Source of the DNA: Exiguobacterium flavidum
GTDB taxonomy: Bacteria; Bacillota; Bacilli; Exiguobacteriales; Exiguobacteriaceae
Assembly: GCF_003344535.1 (NCBI RefSeq)
Contig: NZ_QPKS01000005.1
Location: forward strand, 1 to 64,000
Direction: 5' to 3'
Length of the DNA: 64,000 nucleotides
Below the pieces are notes generated by a model. It was not told the origin of the DNA. It ran no database searches and worked only from the letters and a program-made list of their open reading frames with translations. The position numbers and the translations under genes were made by a program. Positions 1 through 8,363 of this stretch are shown here, in pieces. Position 1 is the first letter of the stretch, and the number at the start of each line of letters is the position of its first letter.

Positions 1-17
1 GAGGGTGACTCAAAAGT
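1..17 (+). repeat. IS left terminal inverted repeat
   Basis: Matches the complement of positions 2036-2052 at 16 of 17 bases; the single mismatch is at position 13. Confidence 0.85.
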
Positions 18-44
18 AGAACGATCACCTCTCTCTAATGAATG

Positions 45-94
45 AAAGACAGCGCGTTTTCGAGGATTTTTCTCGAAAACGCGCTGTCTTTTTC
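45..94 (+). terminator. Hairpin terminator inside IS left end
   Basis: A perfect 20-bp stem (45-64 paired with 72-91) with a 7-nt loop is followed on the plus strand by a T run. It lies 3' of the transposase. The stronger T run is on the plus strand, so it would also stop transcription entering the element from the left. Confidence 0.85.
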
Positions 95-120
95 CTTGCC
101 TTGCCTCTTTTTCAATCGAT

Positions 121-1686
121 TTACCTCATCGCTACGGTTGTATTAACTAGTTTCCGGAGGTTATGTGCGGTGGCTGCCAGTCCGAACTCCAGAGAGGCCC
201 CTTCGAGGCCAAGGAGCCGAAATCGCCGGAAGCCCCAATTGGACTTGATCGAGCCGAACACGGGCTCGACCTCGATCTTGCGTCTTGCTGCGATGGCCCT
301 CCCGGTCCCGGATTCCAACTTCTCCTTCATGGCGCGTTTGAGCCGAAGCCATCTCGAGGAACGGCGCACCGTCTTCCGGGGCTTCTCGAAGGAACGCTCG
401 GAACGGCGATGGCGGATGCAGTCATCGAGGAACGGGCAGCCGACACACTCGTCGCACACGTACACCGCTTGCTCGATGACAAACCCGGAACCGGTCTGTT
501 GGCGACGGGTTCCGGAGCGTCGGAGTAGTTTGCCGGCAGGGCAGGTCAGCGTGTCGGTCGTTTCGTCGTGTGGCCATTTCTCCGTCACGAACGCGTCCTT
601 CGCGTAGCTCCGTTTCTGTTCCTTGGCATAGTTGTTGTACTTGACGAGGGCATCATATCTTAGCTCATTCAGCGCGAGAAAGTTCTCCTCGGACCCGTAT
701 CCGGCGTCCGCGATGATCCGTTTCGGCCGTCGGCCGAGCGGTGCGAAGAAACGTTCCATCCCCTCGAGGTGTGGGACGAGGCAACGGGCGTCCGTCGGAC
801 GCTGATGGACGCTGTAGAAGAGGACGACCTGGTTCTCGGTCGCCATCTGGACGTTGTACGCGGGCTTGAGCTGGCCGTTCCTCATATGATCATCCTTCAT
901 CCGCATGAACGTGGCGTCGGGGTCCGTCTTGCTGTAGCTGTTCCGGTCGTCTCCACAGGTCGCGAGCTGCGTGGCGTAGCGCGCTTGCCGCTCGATCCAC
1001 CCGTCGACCTGCTTGGCGGCCTTCTTCAGTTCCCGGTCCTTCGGCGCCTCGGCGAGGCGCTCGCCGATCAGTGCGCGTCCGAGCCCGAGTTTCTCCTCGA
1101 GCGTCTCCGGCATCTCCACGCTCTCGTTGCCTTCCTCGAGGATCTGGCGCATCAAGCCGTCGAACTTCTCCTCCATCTTGCGCTGGTGAGATTGGACGCC
1201 TCGTTTCCAGGTGAACGTGTAGCGGTTCGCGCGGGACTCGATCTTCGTCCCGTCGACGAAGTAGTCCTCGAACTTCACCTCGCCACGATCGATCAGGAGG
1301 CCGAGGACGGCGCGGAACACCTCCCCGAGCAGCGCGGCCATCGGTCCCGTCCGGAACCGGTTGATCGTGTTCGCGTCCGGGCTCTCGAGCGCGGCGAGCC
1401 ACATCATCGGGAGGTGCTCGTGGAGAAGGCGCTCCATCCGTCGCCCGGAATAGACGCCGACGGCGTAGCTGTAGACGACGACCTTCGTCATCATTTTCGG
1501 GTGATAGCGCGGTCGGCCCATCGTCTTGCAGTGGGCGAGGAAAAGGTCCGCGTCCATCCCCTCGATGACGGCGTCGACGAGCCGGGCCATATGCTCTTTT
1601 GGTACATACTCGTCGAGCGTGATTGCGCTCTGACGGCGGTTCGTATTATAGTGACGGTAGAGGGCGGCTCCGGTCTGCTCTCGCAT
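121..1686 (-). CDS. IS1182 family transposase
   Basis: DDE transposase of about 521 residues that moves the surrounding insertion sequence. The three acidic blocks are visible: FVDGTKIES about 150 residues in, ADAGYGSEENF in the middle, and a C-terminal EVEPVFGSIKSNWGFRRF block containing the catalytic Glu. A Cys-rich CDECVGCPF stretch precedes the last block, as in IS1182 relatives. The reading frame is intact, so the enzyme could be active. I chose the ATG at 1686 (MREQTG) because AAAGGA lies 9 bp upstream; in-frame ATGs at 1704 and 1695 are alternatives. Length is normal for the family. Confidence 0.93.
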   Translation of the reverse strand: MREQTGAALYRHYNTNRRQSAITLDEYVPKEHMARLVDAVIEGMDADLFLAHCKTMGRPRYHPKMMTKVVVYSYAVGVYSGRRMERLLHEHLPMMWLAALESPDANTINRFRTGPMAALLGEVFRAVLGLLIDRGEVKFEDYFVDGTKIESRANRYTFTWKRGVQSHQRKMEEKFDGLMRQILEEGNESVEMPETLEEKLGLGRALIGERLAEAPKDRELKKAAKQVDGWIERQARYATQLATCGDDRNSYSKTDPDATFMRMKDDHMRNGQLKPAYNVQMATENQVVLFYSVHQRPTDARCLVPHLEGMERFFAPLGRRPKRIIADAGYGSEENFLALNELRYDALVKYNNYAKEQKRSYAKDAFVTEKWPHDETTDTLTCPAGKLLRRSGTRRQQTGSGFVIEQAVYVCDECVGCPFLDDCIRHRRSERSFEKPRKTVRRSSRWLRLKRAMKEKLESGTGRAIAARRKIEVEPVFGSIKSNWGFRRFRLLGLEGASLEFGLAATAHNLRKLVNTTVAMR

Positions 1687-1801
1687 GGTCCTCATTCCTT
1701 TCATGGTTGTTTCGCAGCTCCATTGTACAAGGGATGAGGGCTTTTTTCATGCGCGCCAAAGGTGCGCGGCAGAGTGTCTCGGAAGAGATGGCAGAGCATA
1801 G

Positions 1802-1847
1802 AAAAATCCGACCGTCCCGAGAAATAAATCGGGACGGTCGGATTTTT
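1802..1847. terminator. Bidirectional hairpin inside IS right end
   Basis: A perfect 19-bp stem (1802-1820 with 1829-1847) with an 8-nt loop and T runs on both strands. It lies upstream of the transposase start, so minus-strand transcription entering from the PspC side would end before the transposase. Confidence 0.85.
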
Positions 1848-1870
1848 TTGTTCAGACAGGGCAGGCATAG

Positions 1871-2020
1871 TCGCCGCTCGACTCCGACGGGAAGATGAAG
1901 CGCGATCAGCGCTTCAGTCAGGGACAGGCGAGACCCGGCACGGCCGCAGGGAGTGCGGTCCGGCCGCGGCTTGCGTCCCGCCCGCGGAAAGCGAGTGCGA
2001 CGGAACTGCCCGTCACAAGG
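1871..2020. other. Structured non-coding segment of the IS
   Basis: GC-rich non-coding DNA with nested complementary segments. GACGGG (1886-1891) pairs with CCCGTC (2009-2014). GAAGCGC/GCGCTTC (1897-1903, 1909-1915) forms a hairpin. GGGAC (1921-1925) pairs with GTCCC (1975-1979), and CCGCA/TGCGG (1944-1948, 1954-1958) forms an inner hairpin. Together they give a multi-branched fold of one strand. From memory, similar GC-rich segments accompany Bacillales insertion sequences, but I cannot name a family. Function unknown. Confidence 0.5.
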
Positions 2021-2035
2021 ATTGATTGTGGAGCG

Positions 2036-2052
2036 ACTTATGAGTCACCCTC
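2036..2052 (-). repeat. IS right terminal inverted repeat
   Basis: Complement of the left end with one mismatch. It ends in CACCCTC, directly followed by non-IS sequence leading to the PspC gene. Confidence 0.85.
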
Positions 2053-2121
2053 TTTCATTTGCCTCCTGACCGGGAAAAGGAAACTGTTGACCGAAGTCTC
2101 TACGGAGAGGAGATGATTTCC

Positions 2122-2388
2122 ATGAAACGGGTGATGGCGGCATTGCTCGCATTCTCGATGATGCTCGCTCCAGTCTCTGTCTCTTCCGAAGGCTCGTCGC
2201 CACGGACGGAAGAAGTGAAACAGCTGAAGTTGTCGAAGGACGACAAGATGATTCTCGGCGTTTGCGGAGGTCTTGGAGAATACTTCGGGATTGATTCCGA
2301 CTGGTTCCGGGTCGGGTTCGTCGCCGCCGTCCTGCTCGGCGGAGCGGGGGTTGGCGGATATTTGGTGCTCTGGTTCTTCATGCGCTAG
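2122..2388 (+). CDS. Signal-bearing PspC-domain small protein
   Basis: 88-residue protein. Residues 1-22 look like a signal peptide or membrane anchor (MKRVMAALLAFSMMLAPVS). A PspC domain follows, with its typical LGVCGGLGEYFGID segment and a hydrophobic C-terminal helix. PspC domains occur in phage-shock or envelope-stress membrane proteins. The start at 2122 fits GGAGAGGAG (2104-2112) at 9 bp spacing; an ATG at 2113 directly touches that site. The N-terminal signal before a short PspC domain is unusual. The insertion sequence ends about 70 bp upstream and may have displaced the native promoter. Confidence 0.75.
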   Translation: MKRVMAALLAFSMMLAPVSVSSEGSSPRTEEVKQLKLSKDDKMILGVCGGLGEYFGIDSDWFRVGFVAAVLLGGAGVGGYLVLWFFMR

Positions 2389-2420
2389 TCGAGTCGACAG
2401 AAAAGCAGTGCATGTATCGC

Positions 2421-2453
2421 AAAAAGAGATGACGCCGCGCGCCATCTCTTTTT
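2421..2453 (+). terminator. Rho-independent terminator after PspC gene
   Basis: Stem AAAAAGAGATG/CATCTCTTTTT with a GC-rich loop. It lies between the converging PspC and dynA genes and can serve both. Confidence 0.8.
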
Positions 2454-2461
2454 GTGATTAT

Positions 2462-5400
2462 TCATGTTTGGCGATCGATCAGCTGCAGCGTCTCTTTCCA
2501 TGCCTTGAGGGGAGCTGCGTCAACGAGTGAACGACGTTCCGTCTCAGACTGTTCGATCGACTGGTCGAGCAGATGTGACCGGAGCCGTTCAGCGTTCGTC
2601 TCCAAATATGTCGATGCGGCATCGAGTATGCGTACACCTTCTGCTTCCAGATATCGTGCCGCTTCTTCTTTAGTCAGAGCAGACAGTTCGTCGCGGAGCG
2701 TCTCCTTCTCGTTACGCTCGAAAAAGGACTTCGTGTTCTTGAAAATCTTGTTGACAGGTCTGTACGGATCGACTTTTTTGAACGGACCGGAGAACGGCAG
2801 TCCGTCGAGCTCCGGGAAGTCGATCGGCGTCAAGTGGATCCCGGCATCGAGATCCATGACATGACCACGTTCTTCCTCGAAGCGCTCCCGGAGCTTGGTT
2901 TTGACCCATTCACCGATGCGGAAATGAGTCACGCGCAGTTCCTGCTCGAAGTCGAAACCGAGGAGGCCGAGCAGCTCGACGAGGGAATCCTCGAGCGCTG
3001 CAGCGGGCTTCTGATGTGCGAAGCGGACCGGATTGTACGCTTCCTTGAAGAAGTCCGGGTAACGATAATAGACGCGCTGCATCACGTAGTAAAGCAACTC
3101 CTTCAATTCCTGGCTCAATTCATTTGCGATCGTCTCCGTCCGAGGCACTGCGTAGCGGCTCTCGACATGCTGAACGAACTGCCCGATTTCTGCCATCCGT
3201 TCATCCTTGCGAAGAATGTTCGCCTCTGTCTGATGGATCAGATGGCGCAGGCGGTTGACCGCCTTCTCCGTCTCCTCGGCGAGTGACGCGACAGCGAGTG
3301 CGCGCAAATCGTTCGCAAGGAAGTCGAAGAAATCTTGCTCGAATGCCTTGAGCCCGGCGTGGTCCGTCTCCTCGCTGCGTTCGGTTAACGCAAGGAGGCT
3401 CGAGACGCCGTAGAGGCGCGGGAAGCGGATGCCGAATCGCTGGAGCTCTGAAGCGACATACCCGAGAACATCGCCGACCTCCTCGGCAGTCGATGCGAGA
3501 TCGATCGCGTTGACGAGGAAGAACATCTTGTCGAGTTCGAACGCGTCTTTGACGCGACCGAGCTGGATCAGGAATTCGCGGTCCGCTCTAGCGAAGGCGT
3601 GATTGTAGTACGTCAAAAATAGGATCGCGTCAGCGTTCCGGATGTACTCGAATGCGACACCGGTATGCCTCGCGTTGATCGAATCTGCGCCGGGAGTATC
3701 GACGAGCGTGACCCCGAGACGGGTCAACGGGCAATCGAAGAAGAAGTCGATCACATCGACGAAGCAGCTTTTGCTCTCCTTCGCGACGAATGATTCAAAG
3801 TGTTCCCGGTCCACGACCAACGTCCTGCCGAGATCGTCCTTGACTTCCTGGTACCCTTCGCGGAAAGCTGCGATGAAAGATCGTTCCGTCAGGGCAGAAT
3901 CTGCTTCGCGAAGAACGGCAGGGGCGATCTCGTATGCATCTTCGAGCGTCTTGATGTCGTAGCCGAGTGCTGTGAATGCGCGGACGATGTCCTCGGTCAT
4001 CTGATCGGCCGTTTTCAGCTGGACATCCGCCGTATTGTGGCGATCCGCACCGGCCGGGCGAATCCGGTTGATCGATGCGGTCGTCGGGTTTGGTGATACA
4101 GGAAGGACCTTCTCACCGAGCAGCGCGTTGCAGAAAGAGGACTTTCCTGCGCTGAATGCGCCGAACAGCGCGATCGTGAATTCATGACCTGCGACCCGCG
4201 CCGATTTTTCGACCAGGTAGGAGACGGTATCCTCGAAACCGGGTGCTTTAGCGAGCAACTGGGAAATCCGTTTCGTCCGTTCCGTGACGATATCTGAATG
4301 GACATGGGTGACCGAAGAGGTCGGGGAAGCTTCGGCTTCGACGATCTGCTTTGATGCGTGTACCATCGAACTTTCGAACGGCCGCACCTCCATGTCGCGT
4401 TTCATCTCGGCTCTCCACGAAGCAAGCAGCATTCCCGCCCGCTCCAGTGCCGGTACGGATGGCTTGTCCGCTTCCGCCTGAAAGATGTCGTACGCCATCT
4501 TCCGCTTTTCATACTCGTCGAGGGTGAGGATCTTCTCGTCCAGCAGCCGGATTTTCTGGTCGAGTGACTCACGAAGCGATGCGCCGTCATTTCTAAGAGT
4601 GTTTCGCACTTCCTCACGCCATCCATTCGTCTCCTGGATGAACCAGCTGCGCGTCTCCTCAGACACCCTGTTCGCATACTGCAGGACCGATTCCGAGGTC
4701 AGGGTCATCCCGCTCGGCAGGGCGTCGTCAAGGACGTTTCCGGAAGGCAGGAAGGACAGGCGATCGATGTGGATCGAGGCCTCATCGGTCAGCCGTCCGA
4801 TTTCACGGAGAGACTGCTTCATCAGCGAGCGAAGATGACCGGAGACCTGGGATTCCGTGATGGAGCGGAGGGCGCTTAGCGCAGCTTCCTTCCTCCGTGT
4901 TCGCTCCTCCTCCGTCTTCTTGCCGCTGAACAAAAGACCGACCTTGAAGTCTTGTTGGCGTGATTCGAGATACGACTTCAGCATTTCCCGTAACTCGTAA
5001 GGGATGAGCGTCGCGTTTTTGAGGAGGCGGAGACGGTGCTCCGTGAACGAAGCGACCCATTTGTCAGGATCGAGCAGTTCGCGTTCAGCTTTGAGTTTCT
5101 CAGCGCCTGTTCGCAATTCGTCCGGACGATCGAGCTCCTCTTGCGACAGCATCAATGAGTCCTTCGCGTCTTCAAGTGAGGAGACGAGCAGATCGACGTG
5201 CTCGTCAGACAGCAACTGAAGCGTCTCGCCTGCCGATTCGAGCAACCGGGGCTGCCGGTCGCGGATGCTGTCCATCACGATACGCTTTACGTCTTCGAAC
5301 TCGTTGTACGGCGAATCACCGCGAAGGGTCGTAAAGAATATCCCCTTCGGCTCGACTCCCCAAGTCGAGAAGGATCGGTGGACACTTTTTTTGAACGCTT

Positions 5401-6040
5401 CGAATGACAGCTCTTCTTCCTGATGCTTGTCGATCTGATTGACGATCAGATAGAGGTGCTGACGATGACGAAGAAGATCTTTCGTCACATGGAAGTTCAG
5501 TTCAGATTGGACATGATTATAGTCCATCACATAAAAAATCAAATCCGCCAGATGAAGCGCAGACTCCGTCGAAATTCGGTGGGCGTCGTCAGTCGAATCG
5601 ACTCCCGGCGTATCCATGACCGTCACGCCTTCAGGCAGAGCGGAGTCCGCGTGCCCGATTTCGATGCGGGAGACGGTCGCACCCTGGCGGCAGAGCGCCT
5701 TGACGATTTCAAAGTCATAATCCCCCTCGAGGCGTACCGGCAATTCCTCATGGAAATGGATCGTCGCATGCTCCGTATCGGATTTCGCGACCGTGACGAT
5801 GTTCGCGCTTGTCGGAATCGGACTCGTCGGCAATAGCTGTTCCCCGGTCAGAGCGTTGATCATGCTCGACTTTCCGGCTGAGAAATGTCCGGCGAACGCG
5901 ATGGTGAACTCTTCGCGGAGCAGCTTCTTCGCGAAGGAAGTCGCCTTCTCGAATCGCTCGTTGTCCGTGTCCTGCATCAATCCGGCCAGGATGGCGGTCG
6001 TCTCGAGCTGTGTTTTTAATCGTTCATCAAAAGATCGCAT
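2462..6040 (-). CDS. dynA: Dynamin-family double GTPase (DynA/YpbR-like)
   Basis: 1192-residue fusion of two bacterial dynamin-like units, the architecture and length of Bacillus DynA (YpbR), which acts at the cytoplasmic membrane in fusion and repair. The first GTPase has a P-loop GHFSAGKSS at residues 51-59, DTPGVDS at 143-149 and NQID at 201-204. The second has GAFSAGKSS at 627-635, a later DTPGADS and VNAID. The stretches between and after them are helical and charged, as expected for dynamin stalks. Both P-loops are intact. The start has AAAGGGG about 8 bp upstream. It appears to be transcribed alone. Confidence 0.95.
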   Translation of the reverse strand: MRSFDERLKTQLETTAILAGLMQDTDNERFEKATSFAKKLLREEFTIAFAGHFSAGKSSMINALTGEQLLPTSPIPTSANIVTVAKSDTEHATIHFHEELPVRLEGDYDFEIVKALCRQGATVSRIEIGHADSALPEGVTVMDTPGVDSTDDAHRISTESALHLADLIFYVMDYNHVQSELNFHVTKDLLRHRQHLYLIVNQIDKHQEEELSFEAFKKSVHRSFSTWGVEPKGIFFTTLRGDSPYNEFEDVKRIVMDSIRDRQPRLLESAGETLQLLSDEHVDLLVSSLEDAKDSLMLSQEELDRPDELRTGAEKLKAERELLDPDKWVASFTEHRLRLLKNATLIPYELREMLKSYLESRQQDFKVGLLFSGKKTEEERTRRKEAALSALRSITESQVSGHLRSLMKQSLREIGRLTDEASIHIDRLSFLPSGNVLDDALPSGMTLTSESVLQYANRVSEETRSWFIQETNGWREEVRNTLRNDGASLRESLDQKIRLLDEKILTLDEYEKRKMAYDIFQAEADKPSVPALERAGMLLASWRAEMKRDMEVRPFESSMVHASKQIVEAEASPTSSVTHVHSDIVTERTKRISQLLAKAPGFEDTVSYLVEKSARVAGHEFTIALFGAFSAGKSSFCNALLGEKVLPVSPNPTTASINRIRPAGADRHNTADVQLKTADQMTEDIVRAFTALGYDIKTLEDAYEIAPAVLREADSALTERSFIAAFREGYQEVKDDLGRTLVVDREHFESFVAKESKSCFVDVIDFFFDCPLTRLGVTLVDTPGADSINARHTGVAFEYIRNADAILFLTYYNHAFARADREFLIQLGRVKDAFELDKMFFLVNAIDLASTAEEVGDVLGYVASELQRFGIRFPRLYGVSSLLALTERSEETDHAGLKAFEQDFFDFLANDLRALAVASLAEETEKAVNRLRHLIHQTEANILRKDERMAEIGQFVQHVESRYAVPRTETIANELSQELKELLYYVMQRVYYRYPDFFKEAYNPVRFAHQKPAAALEDSLVELLGLLGFDFEQELRVTHFRIGEWVKTKLRERFEEERGHVMDLDAGIHLTPIDFPELDGLPFSGPFKKVDPYRPVNKIFKNTKSFFERNEKETLRDELSALTKEEAARYLEAEGVRILDAASTYLETNAERLRSHLLDQSIEQSETERRSLVDAAPLKAWKETLQLIDRQT

Positions 6041-6067
6041 ACATGTAACCCCTTTCGTACGCTTCCT

Positions 6068-6076
6068 AGTGTAGCA
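6068..6076 (-). promoter_or_regulatory. Extended -10 promoter of dynA
   Basis: On the minus strand TGCTACACT forms a TGn-extended -10 about 30 bp before the dynA start. No good -35 is present. Confidence 0.45.
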
Positions 6077-6110
6077 TGTTCCTTGCCGGATTTGCAGTTT
6101 GTACGAACAA

Positions 6111-6137
6111 GAAAACCGCCCTCGGAACAGGGCGGTT
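6111..6137 (-). terminator. Terminator of the SDR gene
   Basis: Stem AACCGCCCT/AGGGCGGTT immediately follows the minus-strand stop codon. The next minus-strand bases are T-rich (TTTTCTTG). Confidence 0.75.
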
Positions 6138-7570
6138 CAGGCTTCCGGGACGATCAAGTCCATTCTGCGCATATCGGCTTTCGCAAGCCGCTCGAGGTGG
6201 AGCTTATAGAGGAACATGACGAACAGGTGGACGTTCGCCTGCGTCATCCTGTATACGATCCATGGAAGGGCAGGGACGAACTCGTGAATGGCGATGATGC
6301 ATTCCTGCGTTCCGGGAATCTGCCTGAATTCGATGCGACCGCGACTTTCGTCCGCGACTGTCGCGAAGAGGCCTCCGGTGATCCGGTACATCGCGAACGC
6401 ATCGTCCCTCGCCTCGACATAGGTCAGCTCGAGGAGTGGATTTTTGATCAGCGGAGCGAAAATCCTGCAATCGTTCGCCGCATCGATCTCCGTCCGAAGC
6501 AGCGGTTTTGCGTGTCCGAGCCACTCGACATATTCACGAGCTGCCCACCTTGCGTTCTGGTCGCCGGGCAGGATGAGGCGCTGGACGGACCTGACGTCGA
6601 GAACCTCGGGCCCATCATTTTTTTTCTTGGAGGACTTCTTCTCTTCCTCCTTCTTTTCCTCGTCAAGCGCATTCTTCGCTGCGTCCCTGAAGGACGTTCG
6701 CCCCTCGCTTATCCCCTCTACTTTTCGTTCTTCCTTCGCGACCATCGGATGGACCATGCTCTCGATCAGCGGATAGGCCGTCTCCTTTGGCGTACCTGTG
6801 ACGAGGGTGACCCAGAACCTTGACAGCTTGACGGTCGGGAAGGGGAAATTGATGAGCAGCGGGTGCCTCCCCATTACTTCCGCCGTCTGTTCGATCATTT
6901 CACGGTATGTCATCGTCTCAGGACCGCCGACGTCGATCGCTTTGCCGCCGAGGTCGTCTCTGCCGGTGCTCTTCTCAAGGGATGCGATGACGTCCGGCAA
7001 GGCGATCGGGTGGGTTCGCGTTCTCGTCCAGCTCGGCAGGACCATGACCGGCAGACGTTTGACCAGCTTCGACAGGATCGGGAAGGAAGATCCCTTCGGA
7101 CCGACGATCAGGCCGGCGCGGATCGTGGTGACCGGTGTGCCGTAAGCTGACAGCGCACGCTCGACCTCGAGCCGGCTCTTGAGATGTCTTGACAAATCAG
7201 ATGAGTCGTCCGGGATGATGCCGCTCAAATAGAGAATTTGCCGAACACCGTTTGATTTTGCGGCGCGCGCGAAATTGTCGGCTAGAAGAAGATCCATGTC
7301 CTCGAACTTCCCCTGTGTCAGTTTGGCTGAAGGCATCATCGAGTGGACGAGGTAAATCGCGATCTCTGCGCCTTCGAGACCGCGCTTCGTATCTTCGAGC
7401 GAGAACAAATCGCAGGAGCGCCACGTGACGTGGTCCTCGTTCTCCTTGTCATTTCCGTTCCTTGATAATGCGATGATGTCGAATCGCTTCTTCAGCGCGT
7501 CAAGCAGATTGTGTCCGATATATCCCGTGGCACCCGCGAGCGCCACCGTCTTTCGTACGGTTTGTTCCAT
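6137..7570 (-). CDS. SDR-family NAD(P)-binding protein with DUF2867-like C-terminus
   Basis: 477 residues. The N-terminus is an atypical short-chain dehydrogenase Rossmann fold (GATGYIGHNLLDAL near residue 12, then YLSGI and a substrate-fold HPIALPDV segment). A lysine/glutamate-rich linker (about residues 300-330) leads to a C-terminal domain resembling DUF2867, which is often joined to this NmrA-like fold. The substrate is unknown; similar proteins are annotated as NAD-dependent epimerases. The ATG at 7570 has AGGGGAG 8 bp upstream, better than the ATG at 7597. It is divergent from the next gene. Confidence 0.8.
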   Translation of the reverse strand: MEQTVRKTVALAGATGYIGHNLLDALKKRFDIIALSRNGNDKENEDHVTWRSCDLFSLEDTKRGLEGAEIAIYLVHSMMPSAKLTQGKFEDMDLLLADNFARAAKSNGVRQILYLSGIIPDDSSDLSRHLKSRLEVERALSAYGTPVTTIRAGLIVGPKGSSFPILSKLVKRLPVMVLPSWTRTRTHPIALPDVIASLEKSTGRDDLGGKAIDVGGPETMTYREMIEQTAEVMGRHPLLINFPFPTVKLSRFWVTLVTGTPKETAYPLIESMVHPMVAKEERKVEGISEGRTSFRDAAKNALDEEKKEEEKKSSKKKNDGPEVLDVRSVQRLILPGDQNARWAAREYVEWLGHAKPLLRTEIDAANDCRIFAPLIKNPLLELTYVEARDDAFAMYRITGGLFATVADESRGRIEFRQIPGTQECIIAIHEFVPALPWIVYRMTQANVHLFVMFLYKLHLERLAKADMRRMDLIVPEA

Positions 7571-7680
7571 GATATAGTCTCCCCTCATCAATCTCATTGA
7601 CTATTACCCGCAGCAGGAAAGGCGATAACGTCATAACTGCACAAGGATTCGGAAGGCGGGGCAGGGGGAAAAGGGGAGGA

Positions 7681-8103
7681 ATGGTGTCGCCAAGCGTCAA
7701 TCTGAAGAGGGTGGGGAGGAAGGTGGACAAGAAGGTGAGGTACCGGGATGCTCAGCACGAACGCCGCTGCCGTGCGCTTCTTAATCGTCTGAGTGTCAAG
7801 GACAGGAGCTCGAAAGCATTTCAAAGCATGATCTTCCTCGCGACGGGAAATTCGGAATTACTGCGCGTGTTCAGTGATTATTTTTTCCCGGAATCAGGAG
7901 AATTCTTTTTTCGTGAACTGCTCGAGGAGCGCATCGAGGATGAACGCATTCGAACGCTTCAGAAATTGCTTGTTCAACTTTACAATGGCAGGACGACGGT
8001 GACGATCATCGAAGTGATCGATGCCCTTCGCGAGGAGGAGGACTGGCTGGAACTTACTATACGAGCGATAGAGGTCCGGGCGTTCGGAATCGATGAAGCG
8101 TGA
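7681..8103 (+). CDS. Hypothetical protein, start uncertain
   Basis: I do not recognise this protein. The last 90 residues have normal local codon use and read as a small acidic helical protein (FFRELLEERIEDERIRTLQKL...), followed by a probable strand region. The first 50 codons are Arg/Lys-rich and less convincing. The start is unclear: GGGGAGGA touches the ATG at 7681, a GTG follows at 7684, and an ATG at 7828 lacks a good site. A terminator follows. It is divergent from the SDR gene. Confidence 0.5.
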   Translation: MVSPSVNLKRVGRKVDKKVRYRDAQHERRCRALLNRLSVKDRSSKAFQSMIFLATGNSELLRVFSDYFFPESGEFFFRELLEERIEDERIRTLQKLLVQLYNGRTTVTIIEVIDALREEEDWLELTIRAIEVRAFGIDEA

Positions 8104-8114
8104 CAGGCTCATAC

Positions 8115-8152
8115 AAAACGGTGTTGCACGGGCATCACCGTTTTAATTTGGT
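8115..8152 (+). terminator. Terminator
   Basis: Stem AAAACGGTG (8115-8123) with CACCGTTTT (8136-8144), followed by a T-rich stretch. Confidence 0.75.
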
Positions 8153-8300
8153 GTTTTTTATGATTTTTCTTTAGTGAATTAATAGTTTTTTAGTGAATGA
8201 TGATGAAATGAAAAAATAATGATAACATCCAACATTTAATTGAAACACTGCACATCTGGAAATAAGATGACATTATAAGGCAGATTGAGGGTAATTCGAT
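8145..8300. other. AT-rich intergenic stretch
   Basis: Much more AT-rich than its surroundings, with two copies of TTTAGTGAAT (8170-8179 and 8189-8198). No gene is visible. It contains the promoter given below for the downstream adenylating enzyme. Confidence 0.5.
8240..8268 (+). promoter_or_regulatory. Sigma-A-type promoter
   Basis: TTGAAA (8240-8245) and TAAGAT (8263-8268) separated by exactly 17 bp, about 95 bp before the downstream start codon. Confidence 0.5.
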
Positions 8301-8363
8301 TGGTATTTCGTTCGACATGCAATGTGCAAGGCATCATTCATACGGCATCAAGGGGATGAGGAC

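Larger units (their letters stand above)
1..2052 (-). mobile_element. IS1182-family insertion sequence
   Basis: A complete or nearly complete insertion sequence bounded by imperfect 17-bp terminal inverted repeats. The left end reads GAGGGTGACTCAAAAGT, and the complement of the right end reads GAGGGTGACTCATAAGT. It carries one transposase on the minus strand and about 350 bp of non-coding DNA between the transposase start and the right end. The left flank lies outside the window, so target duplication cannot be checked. The right end falls about 70 bp before a PspC-domain gene. Confidence 0.9.

Noticed and set aside
769-1737. Long plus-strand open frame opposite the transposase
   Set aside because: It is the antisense shadow of the transposase, with Arg/Leu/Val-rich composition typical of reverse-frame reading and no ribosome binding site.
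7594-7824. Minus-strand 76-codon frame
   Set aside because: Pro/His/Ser-rich and without a start context; opposite to an upstream region.
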